The position numbers and the translations under genes were made by a program. Positions 38,373-47,509 of a stretch of DNA of 57,720 bases are shown here, one piece after another; positions within the stretch are counted from its first letter, which is position 1; each line of letters begins with the position of its first letter. This DNA comes from a filamentous cyanobacterium CCP3 (GTDB lineage Bacteria > Cyanobacteriota > Cyanobacteriia > Phormidesmidales > Phormidesmidaceae). The stretch is from contig PYGV01000007.1 in the NCBI GenBank assembly GCA_003022385.1, forward strand, positions 1 to 57,720, in the 5' to 3' direction. The notes under the pieces were generated by a model. It saw only the letters and a program-made list of their open reading frames with translations. It was not told the DNA's origin and did no database searches.

Positions 38373-38410
38373 AGCCCAATTTAGGTTTAATCAACCATTA
38401 CTTAAATCAA

Positions 38411-38442
38411 CCAGAGCTGCTAGCAGCTCTGGTTTTGTTTTG
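38411..38442 (+). terminator. Strong rho-independent terminator
   Basis: A perfect 24-bp palindrome (38411-38434, arms ACCAGAGCTGCT / AGCAGCTCTGGT) is followed by TTTGTTTT. It ends the 148-aa gene and lies before the stop of the convergent 359-aa gene. Confidence 0.88.
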
Positions 38443-38450
38443 GAATGCCC

Positions 38451-39530
38451 CTAGGGAGCAGCGGCCAAAAACCGCAGGCTGCTATAGAGGTGAAAGGCTC
38501 CATCCCAGGAGGAGGGCAGCGATCGCGCTAAATCTACGTGGGCCTTAAACGAAGGCAGCAGCTCGATCAGATCGAGGGCACTCTGGCCGAAGCCGCTGAA
38601 GTCGGTGATTGGTCCTGGAGCAATACAGCCTTCAAAGTAAATCTTCATCGATTTCCAGGCTGTAGCGGCAATCAGCGGTGAGGGAAATGTCGCCGCCGGG
38701 GGCAGAGGTATGGCATCGCGGTATTTGTAGGTGCGATCGCAAAATCGCAGCACACACCCCCGCTGATGCAGGTGCCAGTCAATCACCTCGCCATAGTCCT
38801 GGGTGGCCTCTCTGCGCTTCAGCTTGCCTCGGGCATCCAGATCGACTACCGATTCGTAGATGGGCAGCTGACCTACCACCCACTGAGTAATCTCGCCCCA
38901 GTTCAGCTGAATGGTGCCCTGCTGACCTGCATCATTTTGGCAAATTACCGTGAGCTGCGGCTCGATCGCCTGAATTGCCTGCACCCGAAAGACGGGCAAT
39001 CCCTTGATTTGCTCTGCCGTGGCCCAGCAGGCTGGGGTACCCTCAGCCTGCAGGCGTTCACAGAAGTACTGCAGTTCTCCCGCTGCGCCTACCCGCAACA
39101 GCCGCCAGTACTTGCTGGGCAACCGGGTACGAGCCGTATAGGCATCAATCTGCATCACTCGGGCCAGGCTCTGAGCTGAGGCTTCGCGGCGATCGCCCGT
39201 AACCGGCTCCAGCACCAGCACCGCCGCCCCAGTTGCTCCCGGCTGCTGCTTCGCTGCACTGAGGTCATGCTCCCGGCGCTGGGCCAGGCGATCGCGCACC
39301 CGCTGCACCCCCTCGCGGGCGTTGATCAGCACCTTGGTATTGGCAGTACTTTGCAGCAGTCGAGTATAGGTAATCTGGGCCTTTTCTAGCTCGTCCTTGG
39401 CCTCCCAATAGTGACCCATCGCTAGCTTGAGCCAGGGGTCTTGGGGGGTCTTTTGCTGCCACTGCTTAATCAGCTGGGCGGCCTGGGTCAGCTGCTGAGC
39501 CCCCAAGGCGGCAGAAACGAGGTCGTACAT
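38451..39530 (-). CDS. TPR-like conserved hypothetical protein
   Basis: A 359-aa protein. Residues 1-75 read as two TPR-like helical pairs (AAQLIKQWQQKTPQDPWLKLAMGHYWEAKDELEKAQITY). A helical stretch and a globular C-terminal domain follow (YWRLLRVGAAGELQYFCERL, LPVFRVQAIQAIEPQLTVIC, SSWDGAFHLYSSLRFLA). No signal peptide. I recall the arrangement as a cyanobacterial conserved family without a known role. It lies 52 bp downstream of the 431-aa gene on the same strand and may share its transcript. Confidence 0.8.
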   Translation of the reverse strand: MYDLVSAALGAQQLTQAAQLIKQWQQKTPQDPWLKLAMGHYWEAKDELEKAQITYTRLLQSTANTKVLINAREGVQRVRDRLAQRREHDLSAAKQQPGATGAAVLVLEPVTGDRREASAQSLARVMQIDAYTARTRLPSKYWRLLRVGAAGELQYFCERLQAEGTPACWATAEQIKGLPVFRVQAIQAIEPQLTVICQNDAGQQGTIQLNWGEITQWVVGQLPIYESVVDLDARGKLKRREATQDYGEVIDWHLHQRGCVLRFCDRTYKYRDAIPLPPAATFPSPLIAATAWKSMKIYFEGCIAPGPITDFSGFGQSALDLIELLPSFKAHVDLARSLPSSWDGAFHLYSSLRFLAAAP

Positions 39531-39582
39531 AGGTGAAGCGGTAGAAAGCTATGCCTGCTACGACTCTAACACCCGCCCCCAG

Positions 39583-40878
39583 CTAGCGGGAGCTCGTGTG
39601 GGAGAGGTCGACGCTACCAAAGTTGAGGCTCAGGGCGATATTGATATTCTCAAACATGTTGACCAGCCAGGCTACCGTCTCACTGGAGGCGGTTTCGTAG
39701 TGGTTAAACAAAATTGAGAAGCGTCGCTCTAGAAACGGCCTTACCTTTTGGCAAATCAGCAAAATTCGCAGCAGTAGCCCCGTCGTTTGCAAAGGCCCCA
39801 GGTTGTTGATGAGGTCGAGAAACACGTAGTGCTGGCGGCCAGCAGAGGGATCAACCACCAGGAAGTTAAATAGATTACTACAGGTCCGCACTTTGAGAAA
39901 ATCATCGACGGGCCTACCATCGCTGTCGGTGAAGGTGGAGAGCAAATGGTCTTGCAGCATCGCCTTGAACTGCCGCTGGCTATAGCCAACATTCACATCG
40001 GCGATGATGTAATCGAACAGGTCTTCTTTGAATTCGCGAAACGAGGCCCCCTGGTTGTGGGTTAGCAAAAAGCGCTGGGCTCCATCGCGGTAGCTCTGAC
40101 CGTAGTCGCGACGACGCGCAAACTGCTTCAGCGACGATACCAGTTCCTGGTCGTTGAGCAGGGTTGGGTTATGTACCACCCGCAGTTTGTCTAGGCAGTC
40201 GGTCTGGCCCTGCTGGTATAGTCGCCTCTGGCGCATACGATAGGTGACGTAGTGAGTCAGATCAACCTCAAACTTGTGCTGGGCCTCAACCTGCATGTTG
40301 CGCACGTACTGCTGGTGCTGAAGGTCGCTGTCTTCGGTCACCAGACAGTGTTCGTAAAGGTAAGGGTAGCGGTTAATCAGCGACCCCAAGGGGACGGCTT
40401 CGGCCTGACGGTTGCGGGGCAGCGCCGAGTGACGCGCCTCAATAATGCAGGCTAGACGCTTCAGGGCTAGGTACTGCTCGGTATCGCGAAAGCCTTCGGT
40501 CACCTGGCGCAGACGACGAACCGAGCGCGAGCGCGACAGTTCTGAAACGCGACCGCTAGGCACCGTCTCAAGTAGCTCCACCAGAATCGGAATGGCGGGC
40601 TGTAGCTGAGTATTGGTTTGCCAGCGATTGATCAAGATGTGGCAGCAGCGATTGAGGATGAAGCGGAAGTACTCCTCAATTTCCTGGCTAGCCAGCAGGC
40701 GATCGAGCGCAGCGACCACATCGCGGTCGGGATAGCCGCACCCATCCAAAAACAGCGCCTGAAACCGATCGATCATGGCATCGGGGGAATCTACCGCCAC
40801 ACAGGCGAGCAAGTGGCTGTACAGTCGCTGCTCGTCAGCGGTAGTAGTTCGATTGTTATAGGTCGCTTTTGTCTTCAC
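39583..40878 (-). CDS. Conserved cyanobacterial hypothetical protein
   Basis: A 431-aa, mostly helical soluble protein with strongly conserved-looking blocks (YFRFILNRCCHILINRWQ, SLINRYPYLYEHCLVTEDSDLQHQQYVR, RFLLTHNQGASFREFKEDLFDYI, CSNLFNFLVVDPSAGRQHYVFLDL). GTG start at 40876-40878. No signal peptide, membrane segment or catalytic motif that I can name. It precedes the TPR-like gene by 52 bp; the two are probably co-transcribed. Confidence 0.82.
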   Translation of the reverse strand: MKTKATYNNRTTTADEQRLYSHLLACVAVDSPDAMIDRFQALFLDGCGYPDRDVVAALDRLLASQEIEEYFRFILNRCCHILINRWQTNTQLQPAIPILVELLETVPSGRVSELSRSRSVRRLRQVTEGFRDTEQYLALKRLACIIEARHSALPRNRQAEAVPLGSLINRYPYLYEHCLVTEDSDLQHQQYVRNMQVEAQHKFEVDLTHYVTYRMRQRRLYQQGQTDCLDKLRVVHNPTLLNDQELVSSLKQFARRRDYGQSYRDGAQRFLLTHNQGASFREFKEDLFDYIIADVNVGYSQRQFKAMLQDHLLSTFTDSDGRPVDDFLKVRTCSNLFNFLVVDPSAGRQHYVFLDLINNLGPLQTTGLLLRILLICQKVRPFLERRFSILFNHYETASSETVAWLVNMFENINIALSLNFGSVDLSHTSSR

Positions 40879-41480
40879 GGATTCACCGCCCTTGCCCCAC
40901 CTACAGGCAGGCTTATGCGTCTAGGCCCCCACCGACTGTAGTGAGAAAAACTTTGGAATAGACCAACAGTTAGAATACGCAGATGGAAGATGCACGGTTT
41001 CGTTGGCAGTAACAGTCCTTAGACCTAATTAAAAACCCTATGGATGCTTATCCGCGTCAGTTTTTACACTGGAATGCCGTACGAATACCTTTAGAGTACT
41101 GCGTGAATTTTCTAGTTTCTGAGATTATGTCAGGGGCGTTAACAAAATTCCGGTAAAGTTTGTTACCAGACCATAAGGTAACTATAAACTCCAGCCCGAT
41201 CTGCATCGGCCAAGCGGCAAAACACGACCCTCCATCAATTCAGTGCTTTAAACCGTAGACTGAGGCCTTACCGTTGGGAAGAGGGCTCAGGGCCATCACC
41301 AGCCCCAGAGCCGCTTTCAGATCGCCGCTTATGCCAAATTGAGGCTTAGGATACTCCATTTCGGGGCAGTTTCTCGAATTCGTCCGATCCGTGTACCCTT
41401 ACAATCAAATTACAGTGGGGCAGACTTGTGTAAAAAACTGGTATGCTGCCATCTCCGCTACAGCACAGCAGTTAAAAGCT
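40879..41480. other. Divergent intergenic region upstream of murF
   Basis: About 600 bp between divergent genes. The murF frame stays open back to a GTG at 41391, but those 30 codons look poorly conserved. A 38-codon frame from ATG near 41040 lacks a ribosome-binding site. No RNA gene or clear promoter is identified. Confidence 0.5.
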
Positions 41481-42839
41481 ATGGGTTTTTCGTCGCTAGC
41501 TACCCTTGGAGCAGTCATTGGGGCACCGCTAGATCTGATTCCGCCACCGCTGCGAGACAGGCCAGTATCAAATATCACCACAGATACACGAAGCCTAGGG
41601 GAAAATGCGCTGTTTGTAGCGCTTGTGGGCGAACGCTTTGACGGCCATAATTTTGTGGAGCAGGCGATCGCCAGTGGCGCGATCGCCGCTGTGGTTGAGC
41701 AGGGCAAACAATCCCATCTGCCCTGTTTGCCAGTAGCCAATACCCTGACAGCCTATCAAGCTCTGGGGCACTGGTGGCGGACTCAACAGCCTGCCAAGAT
41801 CGTGGCCATTACCGGATCGGTCGGAAAAACAACGACAAAAGAGCTGATTGCCGCTGCTCTCGCTACCCAGGGGCGGGTGCATAAAACCCAGGCCAACTAC
41901 AACAACGACATTGGCGTTCCCAAGACTTTGCTACAGGTTCAGCCTGACCACAACTTTGCGGTGGTTGAAATGGGCATGCGCGGACCGGGAGAAATTGCTC
42001 GTTTAGCGCGCACTGCCGTGCCCGATGTGGCGGTCATCACGAACGTGGGCACCGCCCACATCGGCCGTCTGGGCTCAGAGCAGGCCATTGCCAACGCCAA
42101 ATGTGAACTTTTAGCGGAGCTACCCATCTCAGGTATAGCGGTGCTCAACTACGACAACGCCAGACTGATGTCCACCGCCAACAGGGTGTGGGCCGGACGC
42201 ACGATTACCTTTGGCCTGGAGGGTGGAGACGTACAGGGCCACCTGCTCGACAGTGAGACCTTGGTGGTGCAAGGGATAAGGCTGCCCCTACCCCTGCTTG
42301 GTCGTCACAACGCGCTCAACCTGCTGGCCGCGATCGCCGTCATGCAGGCGCTCAACCTCGACTGGCGCGGGCTGAGCGCCGGTCTTGAGGTCGAGTTGCC
42401 CAGCGGTCGTGCCCGGCGGGTGGTGCTGCCCAACGACGTGGTGCTGCTCGATGAAACCTACAACGCTGGGGTCGAGTCGATGACCGCCGCCCTGCATCTG
42501 CTGGCTGAGACCCCAGGCCAGCGACGCATTGCCGTACTGGGCACTATGAAAGAACTAGGGGAGCAATCTGTAGCGCTGCATCGCCAGGTGGGTCGAGTGG
42601 TCAGCCAGCTAGGGCTAGATCGACTGCTGATTTTGGCCGATCCTGAGGAGGCGGCAGCTCTAGCTGAAGCGGCGAGCGGGGTTGAAACCGTCGCCTTTGA
42701 TAATCACAGCAGTGTAGCCCAACACCTGTCAGCGGTACTGGAGCCGGGCGATCGCGTGTTGCTAAAGGCATCGCGATCGGTTGCTCTAGACCGGGTGGTC
42801 GATCAGCTGGTTACCGCCCTTAGCGGCTCTGAACCATAG
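41481..42839 (+). CDS. murF: UDP-N-acetylmuramoyl-tripeptide:D-alanyl-D-alanine ligase
   Basis: A 452-aa Mur ligase that adds D-Ala-D-Ala to the UDP-MurNAc-tripeptide in the cytoplasmic phase of peptidoglycan synthesis. Evidence: TDTRSLGENALFVALVGERFDGHNF in the N-terminal domain, the ATP loop GSVGKTTTKEL near residue 113, NYNNDIGVPKTLL and VEMGMRGPGEI, all diagnostic for MurF. ATG 41481 gives the usual N-terminal length; GTG 41391 would add 30 residues. Convergent with the DUF3086 gene (28-bp gap). Confidence 0.95.
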   Translation: MGFSSLATLGAVIGAPLDLIPPPLRDRPVSNITTDTRSLGENALFVALVGERFDGHNFVEQAIASGAIAAVVEQGKQSHLPCLPVANTLTAYQALGHWWRTQQPAKIVAITGSVGKTTTKELIAAALATQGRVHKTQANYNNDIGVPKTLLQVQPDHNFAVVEMGMRGPGEIARLARTAVPDVAVITNVGTAHIGRLGSEQAIANAKCELLAELPISGIAVLNYDNARLMSTANRVWAGRTITFGLEGGDVQGHLLDSETLVVQGIRLPLPLLGRHNALNLLAAIAVMQALNLDWRGLSAGLEVELPSGRARRVVLPNDVVLLDETYNAGVESMTAALHLLAETPGQRRIAVLGTMKELGEQSVALHRQVGRVVSQLGLDRLLILADPEEAAALAEAASGVETVAFDNHSSVAQHLSAVLEPGDRVLLKASRSVALDRVVDQLVTALSGSEP

Positions 42840-42867
42840 CCTTTTTAGCACGCCCTGGTCGTTGGAG

Positions 42868-44046
42868 CTAGTAGTAGTCGTACTCAGCCACCGGATTCAT
42901 GGGATCGGGGGCAAAGGCCAGCCACAGCGGAAACTGGAGCAGCGCCAGGCTGATCACTGACTCGGCCTCGTCTACAACAATAAAGGGCAAGCCATTGTCA
43001 GCGGTAATGCGATCGGCCCGCTGGGCCAAAGGTTCGGGCGCATCGAATAGCATGACTCCTTGGCCGGTGCCAAAGTCAGCCCGAGAGATGCCCAGACAGT
43101 CTTGCAGGCCCCGTCGCCACTCGCCCAAACGCTCGGGGCTGTTGGAGAGCACCAGGGTACGCAGGCGGTTGCCGTAGAGGGCATAAAGAATCGACAGCGC
43201 GGCCGAGGCCACCAGCACATTTTGTAGACGACTGCCCATGCTCTTAACCGCACCGCGACCGCCCTGGGCAAAAAACCAGTTTGAAACCCGCTCTGCGTGG
43301 ATTGGTTCAAAGGTGCGGCGCAGCTGCCACAGAGGGCCGTAGTAGTCTGGCCGCATGCGGTACTGGTCGAGCAGGCTGCGAATGCGCTCGGTTTGATCTT
43401 GAAAAGCATTGGCAGCAAAGGCAGGCTGGACGGAGGCAGACTCAGCAACAGCTCGACGGGCCGAAGCCGGGCGATTCGCGGCGCGTTCGGAAGCCGACTC
43501 AGAACGAGCATCCATCCCCGCCCGGCCTCGATCTTCTGCCCTTTCTGCGCCCTCAGATACCGCCCTGGAGCGCGGTGACGGGGCCAGCTCAAGCTGCTCT
43601 GCCGCCACCGCCAGGTCTTGCAGGCTGCCCACCAGGTAGTCTTTAAACCCCTGCACCCGCACGGCCAAATCCTGGGAAGACCCCGCAAAGGTGGTGCGCA
43701 TTTCAGCCTGAATCCGCTCTTGACGGCGCTCTAGGGCTTCAATTTCCTTTTGCAAGGAACGTTTGCGCTGCTCCAGGTCAGCGGTGCCCTGCTGCACCAT
43801 ACGGCCAATATCGCTCTGAATTTTTTGAAATTGGTCCTGGGTGAGCCGATTGTAGGCCGATTGCAGATCGGCGATGCTGCGTTTCAGGTCGGCTTCTTGC
43901 TGGCGCAGAGCGTCAATTCGGGTGCTCCAGTCTGATTTGAGACCGGTAGAGTCAGCCGCTCCTAGCCCCGAACCAGCTTCGGGGCTACCATTGCCACCAG
44001 CACTCTCTGGCCCCAAGCTCGATTTTGATAGCTCCTCTGCGGTCAT
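42868..44046 (-). CDS. DUF3086 domain protein
   Basis: A 392-aa protein. Residues 1-35 are low-complexity and 36-125 a coiled coil (IDALRQQEADLKRSIADLQSAYNRL onward). A disordered Ala/Arg/Ser-rich segment follows (about 150-205), then a conserved C-terminal domain with FFAQGGRGAVKSMGSRLQNVL, LRTLVLSNSPERLGEWRRGLQDCLG and FIVVDEAESVISLALLQFPLWLAFAPDP. This matches DUF3086, found in cyanobacteria. It is third in a same-strand cluster behind mlaE and DUF3119 genes (66-bp and 104-bp gaps), so a role tied to envelope lipid transport is inferred. Confidence 0.88.
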   Translation of the reverse strand: MTAEELSKSSLGPESAGGNGSPEAGSGLGAADSTGLKSDWSTRIDALRQQEADLKRSIADLQSAYNRLTQDQFQKIQSDIGRMVQQGTADLEQRKRSLQKEIEALERRQERIQAEMRTTFAGSSQDLAVRVQGFKDYLVGSLQDLAVAAEQLELAPSPRSRAVSEGAERAEDRGRAGMDARSESASERAANRPASARRAVAESASVQPAFAANAFQDQTERIRSLLDQYRMRPDYYGPLWQLRRTFEPIHAERVSNWFFAQGGRGAVKSMGSRLQNVLVASAALSILYALYGNRLRTLVLSNSPERLGEWRRGLQDCLGISRADFGTGQGVMLFDAPEPLAQRADRITADNGLPFIVVDEAESVISLALLQFPLWLAFAPDPMNPVAEYDYY

Positions 44047-44112
44047 AAACGGTTCCCATAGACCCTGATGTCAGGGTATCAGATGAGCGCCAGGTTCGCC
44101 CTTAGCCGTTGA

Positions 44113-44514
44113 CTACTCTGACGCTTTAGCTAAGTCTTTAGCCCAGGCACAGTGAGCTTCTAGGCAGGTTTGCAGTTCGCTGGGGTCAAACAGCACCGGC
44201 AAAAAGTGAATGCTGTTGACCTCGCGAAAGTAAAACAGCACTGGCACCGGCTTCCAAAAAATCTCCCAGTGCTGCCAGTCGGCGTAGGGAAAGTGGCGAA
44301 TGACTTTGTCGCGCCGGTAGACATCGAGGGCGCTGTCGGTAAACCGCAGCGTCAGGGTGAGCGTCTGCACCAGCAAAAACAGGCCAAACAGGCCAACCAC
44401 GCCTCCAAGCCAGAGCTTGACCAGCGCCAGCGGCAACGCTAGCCCAATCACAGCCAGGGGAATGCGATAGCTGCGGGGCAATTCGGTAGAGGTTGTCGCG
44501 GAGGGAGAGGTCAC
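44113..44514 (-). CDS. DUF3119 family membrane protein
   Basis: A 133-aa protein with two adjacent hydrophobic helices (YRIPLAVIGLALPLALVKLW and LGGVVGLFGLFLLVQTL). A PH-like cytosolic part follows (LRFTDSALDVYRRDKVIRHFPYADWQHWEIFWKPVPVLFYFREVNSIHFLPVLFDP). Matches DUF3119. GTG start at 44512-44514. It lies between mlaE and the DUF3086 gene on the same strand; the trio is probably one operon. Confidence 0.88.
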   Translation of the reverse strand: MTSPSATTSTELPRSYRIPLAVIGLALPLALVKLWLGGVVGLFGLFLLVQTLTLTLRFTDSALDVYRRDKVIRHFPYADWQHWEIFWKPVPVLFYFREVNSIHFLPVLFDPSELQTCLEAHCAWAKDLAKASE

Positions 44515-44618
44515 GGCTGGCAGGCAAGATAGGACTACTTATCACTTATCAAAGTATAGAAGGTTCAGCGATCGGCACCAGATCGAACCAGGTCAAGCGC
44601 TTGGAACGACTGCGATCG

Positions 44619-45608
44619 CTAAAAGTTGTTGATAACCGCACTGCCTGTGCCCTGAAACATCACCCAGGAGAGAAAAAAGTTGCTGATAAAAATAGCCAGT
44701 AAGGCGGTCACTACGGCCGTGGTAGTCGATTGCCCCACCCCCTTAGCGCCACCGGTCGTGGTTAGCCCCCAGCTGGTCCCGATGACTGCAATTAAAATGC
44801 CGAAGAAAAACGCCTTAATCAGCGAACTGACCAGATCCCAAACGGATAAAAAATTCTTGGCGGAATCTAAGAAAACGTTGACCGGAATATCGTACTGGTT
44901 GGTAGCAATCAGCAGCCCGCCGGTCATGCCGGTAATAAACGACAGGACATTGAGCAGTGGCAGCATGAGCGCGCAGGCAATTACCCGTGGAATGACCAGG
45001 TAGTCAATCGGGTCGGTTTTGAGAATTTGGAGGGCGTCGATTTGCTCAGTGACGCGCATGGTGCCAATTTCAGCCGCAAAGGCTGACCCTACCCGCCCGG
45101 CAATGATGACTGCCGTTAGCACCGGGCCCAGTTCTCGGGCCAGGGTGAGGGCGAGCACGCCGCCTACCGCTGTTCCGGCCCCAAAGCTGAGGAACTCTCG
45201 CGTCACCTGGATTGTAAATACCATGCCGACAAAGGCAGCGGTAATTAGGGCAATTAGCAGTGATTCTGGCCCCACAGCCGCCATTTGCTCTAGGGTATTG
45301 CGACGATGGATAGGACGAGAGATCAGGTGAATGACCACCTGGCCCGACAAAAAGATCGCCGCCAGGGCCCGTTGGCCCCACTGCCTCAGATTTGAGCCAC
45401 CTACCGCCTGTGTCAAAGCCTGCCCCCATGTGTATGTGTACACGTGAAACTGAGTAGTGCCGAGCTGATGATAGCTGACGGCCTGGATCAGACCGGCCCT
45501 GGCGCGCTGCTCTGCAAGTGCGTTGTAGCGGTGGGGAGACAAGGAAAGCGCGATCGCCCGACTTCCTGATTCTCTCTGTAGGGGTTTCGCCTGCAGGTCT
45601 GTAGACAA
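44619..45608 (-). CDS. MlaE-type ABC transporter permease (Ycf63 family)
   Basis: A 329-aa permease. The core (about residues 80-329) has the MlaE signature helices: MAAVGPESLLIALITAAFVGMVFTIQ, LARELGPVLTAVIIAGRVGSAFAAEIGTM, VTEQIDALQ and PRVIACALMLPLLNVL. Orthologous to plastid Ycf63 and the plant TGD1 lipid permease, so it likely moves phospho- or galactolipid precursors between membranes. It needs an ATPase and an MCE-domain protein, neither of which is in the window. The TTG start gives an N-terminal extension of about 75 residues whose true length is uncertain. Confidence 0.93.
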   Translation of the reverse strand: MSTDLQAKPLQRESGSRAIALSLSPHRYNALAEQRARAGLIQAVSYHQLGTTQFHVYTYTWGQALTQAVGGSNLRQWGQRALAAIFLSGQVVIHLISRPIHRRNTLEQMAAVGPESLLIALITAAFVGMVFTIQVTREFLSFGAGTAVGGVLALTLARELGPVLTAVIIAGRVGSAFAAEIGTMRVTEQIDALQILKTDPIDYLVIPRVIACALMLPLLNVLSFITGMTGGLLIATNQYDIPVNVFLDSAKNFLSVWDLVSSLIKAFFFGILIAVIGTSWGLTTTGGAKGVGQSTTTAVVTALLAIFISNFFLSWVMFQGTGSAVINNF

Positions 45609-45791
45609 AGCTCTAAAGGAACTCTACCCAGGATTTGAGGCTTTGACAACTGCCGCTGCTGAATGGGGGCGCCCGGTTGAAGGCAACGCCTGAGCCTGGG
45701 GGGACCCAGTGGTCATTGTCTATCAGACTCATTTATCCTGAAGGTCGGAGTTTAATTCATCTGGTCTAATCCATTTGTTTGAGTGCAGCTT

Positions 45792-47378
45792 ATGAATGCA
45801 AAACCGCCGACGGTTCGAGGGGTTGGGGCGGGATTGAGTCGCCTGCGCCCGGCCTTGTTAGGCCTGGTGGCCGTGGTTGGCCTCTGGTTATGGTGGCCGG
45901 CAGCCCCAGCGGCAGCGCGGGAACCGATTCAAACCGCTCAAACCATTCAGCCCTACCTGGACCGAGTGGCCGAGGCGGTGACCGAGTTTACCCTCGACAA
46001 CGGCATGAAGTTCATCGTGCTGGAGCGACACCAGGCGCCGGTGGTGTCTTTTATGATTCATGCCAACGTAGGCGCGGTGGATGAAGCCGACGGCAAAACC
46101 GGCGTGGCCCACTACCTAGAGCACCTGGCTTTTAAAGGCACCAGCCGCATCGGCACCAGAGACTTTGCCGCCGAGCAGGCCATCTTTACTCAGCTCGATC
46201 AGGTATTTGAGGACTTTTTAGCCGCTCAAGCCGCAGGCAACACTGTCCAAGCCGCCGAACTGGAGGCGAAGCTGATCGCTTTGCAAAAGGAGGCAGCCAG
46301 CTTTGTGGAGCAAAACCAGTATGGCCAGATCGTTCAGCAGGCTGGGGGAGTAGGCCTTAACGCCACTACCTCCGCCGATGAAACCCGCTATTTTTATAGC
46401 CTGCCCGCCAACAAGTTAGAACTGTGGATGTCGCTGGAGTCAGAGCGGTTTTTAGACCCGGTATTTCGAGAATTTTACGAAGAAAAGGATGTAATTCTCG
46501 AAGAGCGCCGCATGAGGGTCGACAATTCGCCCATTGGCACCATGATTGAGCGGTTTTTAGAAGAATCGTTTGTCAACCACCCCTACCGACGCCCGGTCAT
46601 TGGCTACCAGGATGACCTATTTGTCGCGACCCGTGACGATATTCAAACGTTTTACGACACCTACTACGGCCCTGCCAATTTGACCGTCGCCATCGTAGGC
46701 GATGTTGAGCCAGCTGAGGTACAGCGGCTGGCAGAGGTTTACTTTGGCCGCTATACGGCTCGAGCGGTGCCGCCTGAGCCCACTATCAATGAGCCGCCCC
46801 AGACTGCCCCTAAGGAGTTTTCGCTGGCGCTGCCCTCTGAGCCCTGGTATCTAGAGGGATACCACCGCCCCAGTCTCAACCACCCCGACCACGTTATCTA
46901 TGGCATGATTGAGAGCCTGCTGGTGGGGGGCCGCACCTCCAGGCTCTATGAGACGGTGGTAGATGAGGCTCAAGTGGCCCTGGACATCGGTAGCTTGAAC
47001 GGGTTTCCGGGCGATCGCTACGACAATATCTTCTTGATCTACGGCTTGACTGCTCCGGGCCACACCCCTGAGGAGATCGGGTCGCTGTTTACCCAGGAGC
47101 TGGAGCGGCTGAAGCAGGGGCCTGTTAGCCCCGAGGAACTCGATCGCGTTAAAACCCAAGCCCGCGCTGGACTACTAAGAGCCCTGGACTCTAACAGCGG
47201 CATGGCCTCGCTGCTAGCCGAATACCAGGCCAAAACCGGCAACTGGCGCAATATATTCAACAACATCAGGACCATTGAGGCGGTCTCGGCAGCAGATATT
47301 CAGCGCGTGGCGCAGAGCCTGTTTCGCCCTGAGAGCCGCACTGTGGGCAAGCTGGTGCCTGCCCCAGCAGCAGAGTAG
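45792..47378 (+). CDS. M16 family zinc peptidase, catalytic subunit
   Basis: A 528-aa exported peptidase. A signal/membrane segment (LLGLVAVVGLWLWW, then AAPAAA) precedes the M16 domain. The inverted zinc motif HxxEH is intact as HYLEH (His107, Glu110, His111), and the third-ligand segment EKDVILEERR lies near residues 230-240. LTVAIVGDVEP and the C-terminal FPGDRYDNIFLIYG segment mark the second half-domain. ATG 45792 is preferred over GTG 45783 because the signal peptide follows directly. The next gene encodes a non-catalytic partner, as in processing-peptidase alpha/beta pairs. Confidence 0.93.
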   Translation: MNAKPPTVRGVGAGLSRLRPALLGLVAVVGLWLWWPAAPAAAREPIQTAQTIQPYLDRVAEAVTEFTLDNGMKFIVLERHQAPVVSFMIHANVGAVDEADGKTGVAHYLEHLAFKGTSRIGTRDFAAEQAIFTQLDQVFEDFLAAQAAGNTVQAAELEAKLIALQKEAASFVEQNQYGQIVQQAGGVGLNATTSADETRYFYSLPANKLELWMSLESERFLDPVFREFYEEKDVILEERRMRVDNSPIGTMIERFLEESFVNHPYRRPVIGYQDDLFVATRDDIQTFYDTYYGPANLTVAIVGDVEPAEVQRLAEVYFGRYTARAVPPEPTINEPPQTAPKEFSLALPSEPWYLEGYHRPSLNHPDHVIYGMIESLLVGGRTSRLYETVVDEAQVALDIGSLNGFPGDRYDNIFLIYGLTAPGHTPEEIGSLFTQELERLKQGPVSPEELDRVKTQARAGLLRALDSNSGMASLLAEYQAKTGNWRNIFNNIRTIEAVSAADIQRVAQSLFRPESRTVGKLVPAPAAE

Positions 47379-47509
47379 CGGCTAAAAAGGCTAGGAAACT
47401 GCCAGCTCCAGTCAACTGCTGATAACCAATGACTGATAGAAACAAGTTGCCAGGACAGGCACAGCCAGGACATTCACCTTTCAGACCTACGGTATTGGAA
47501 CGCATAGTG

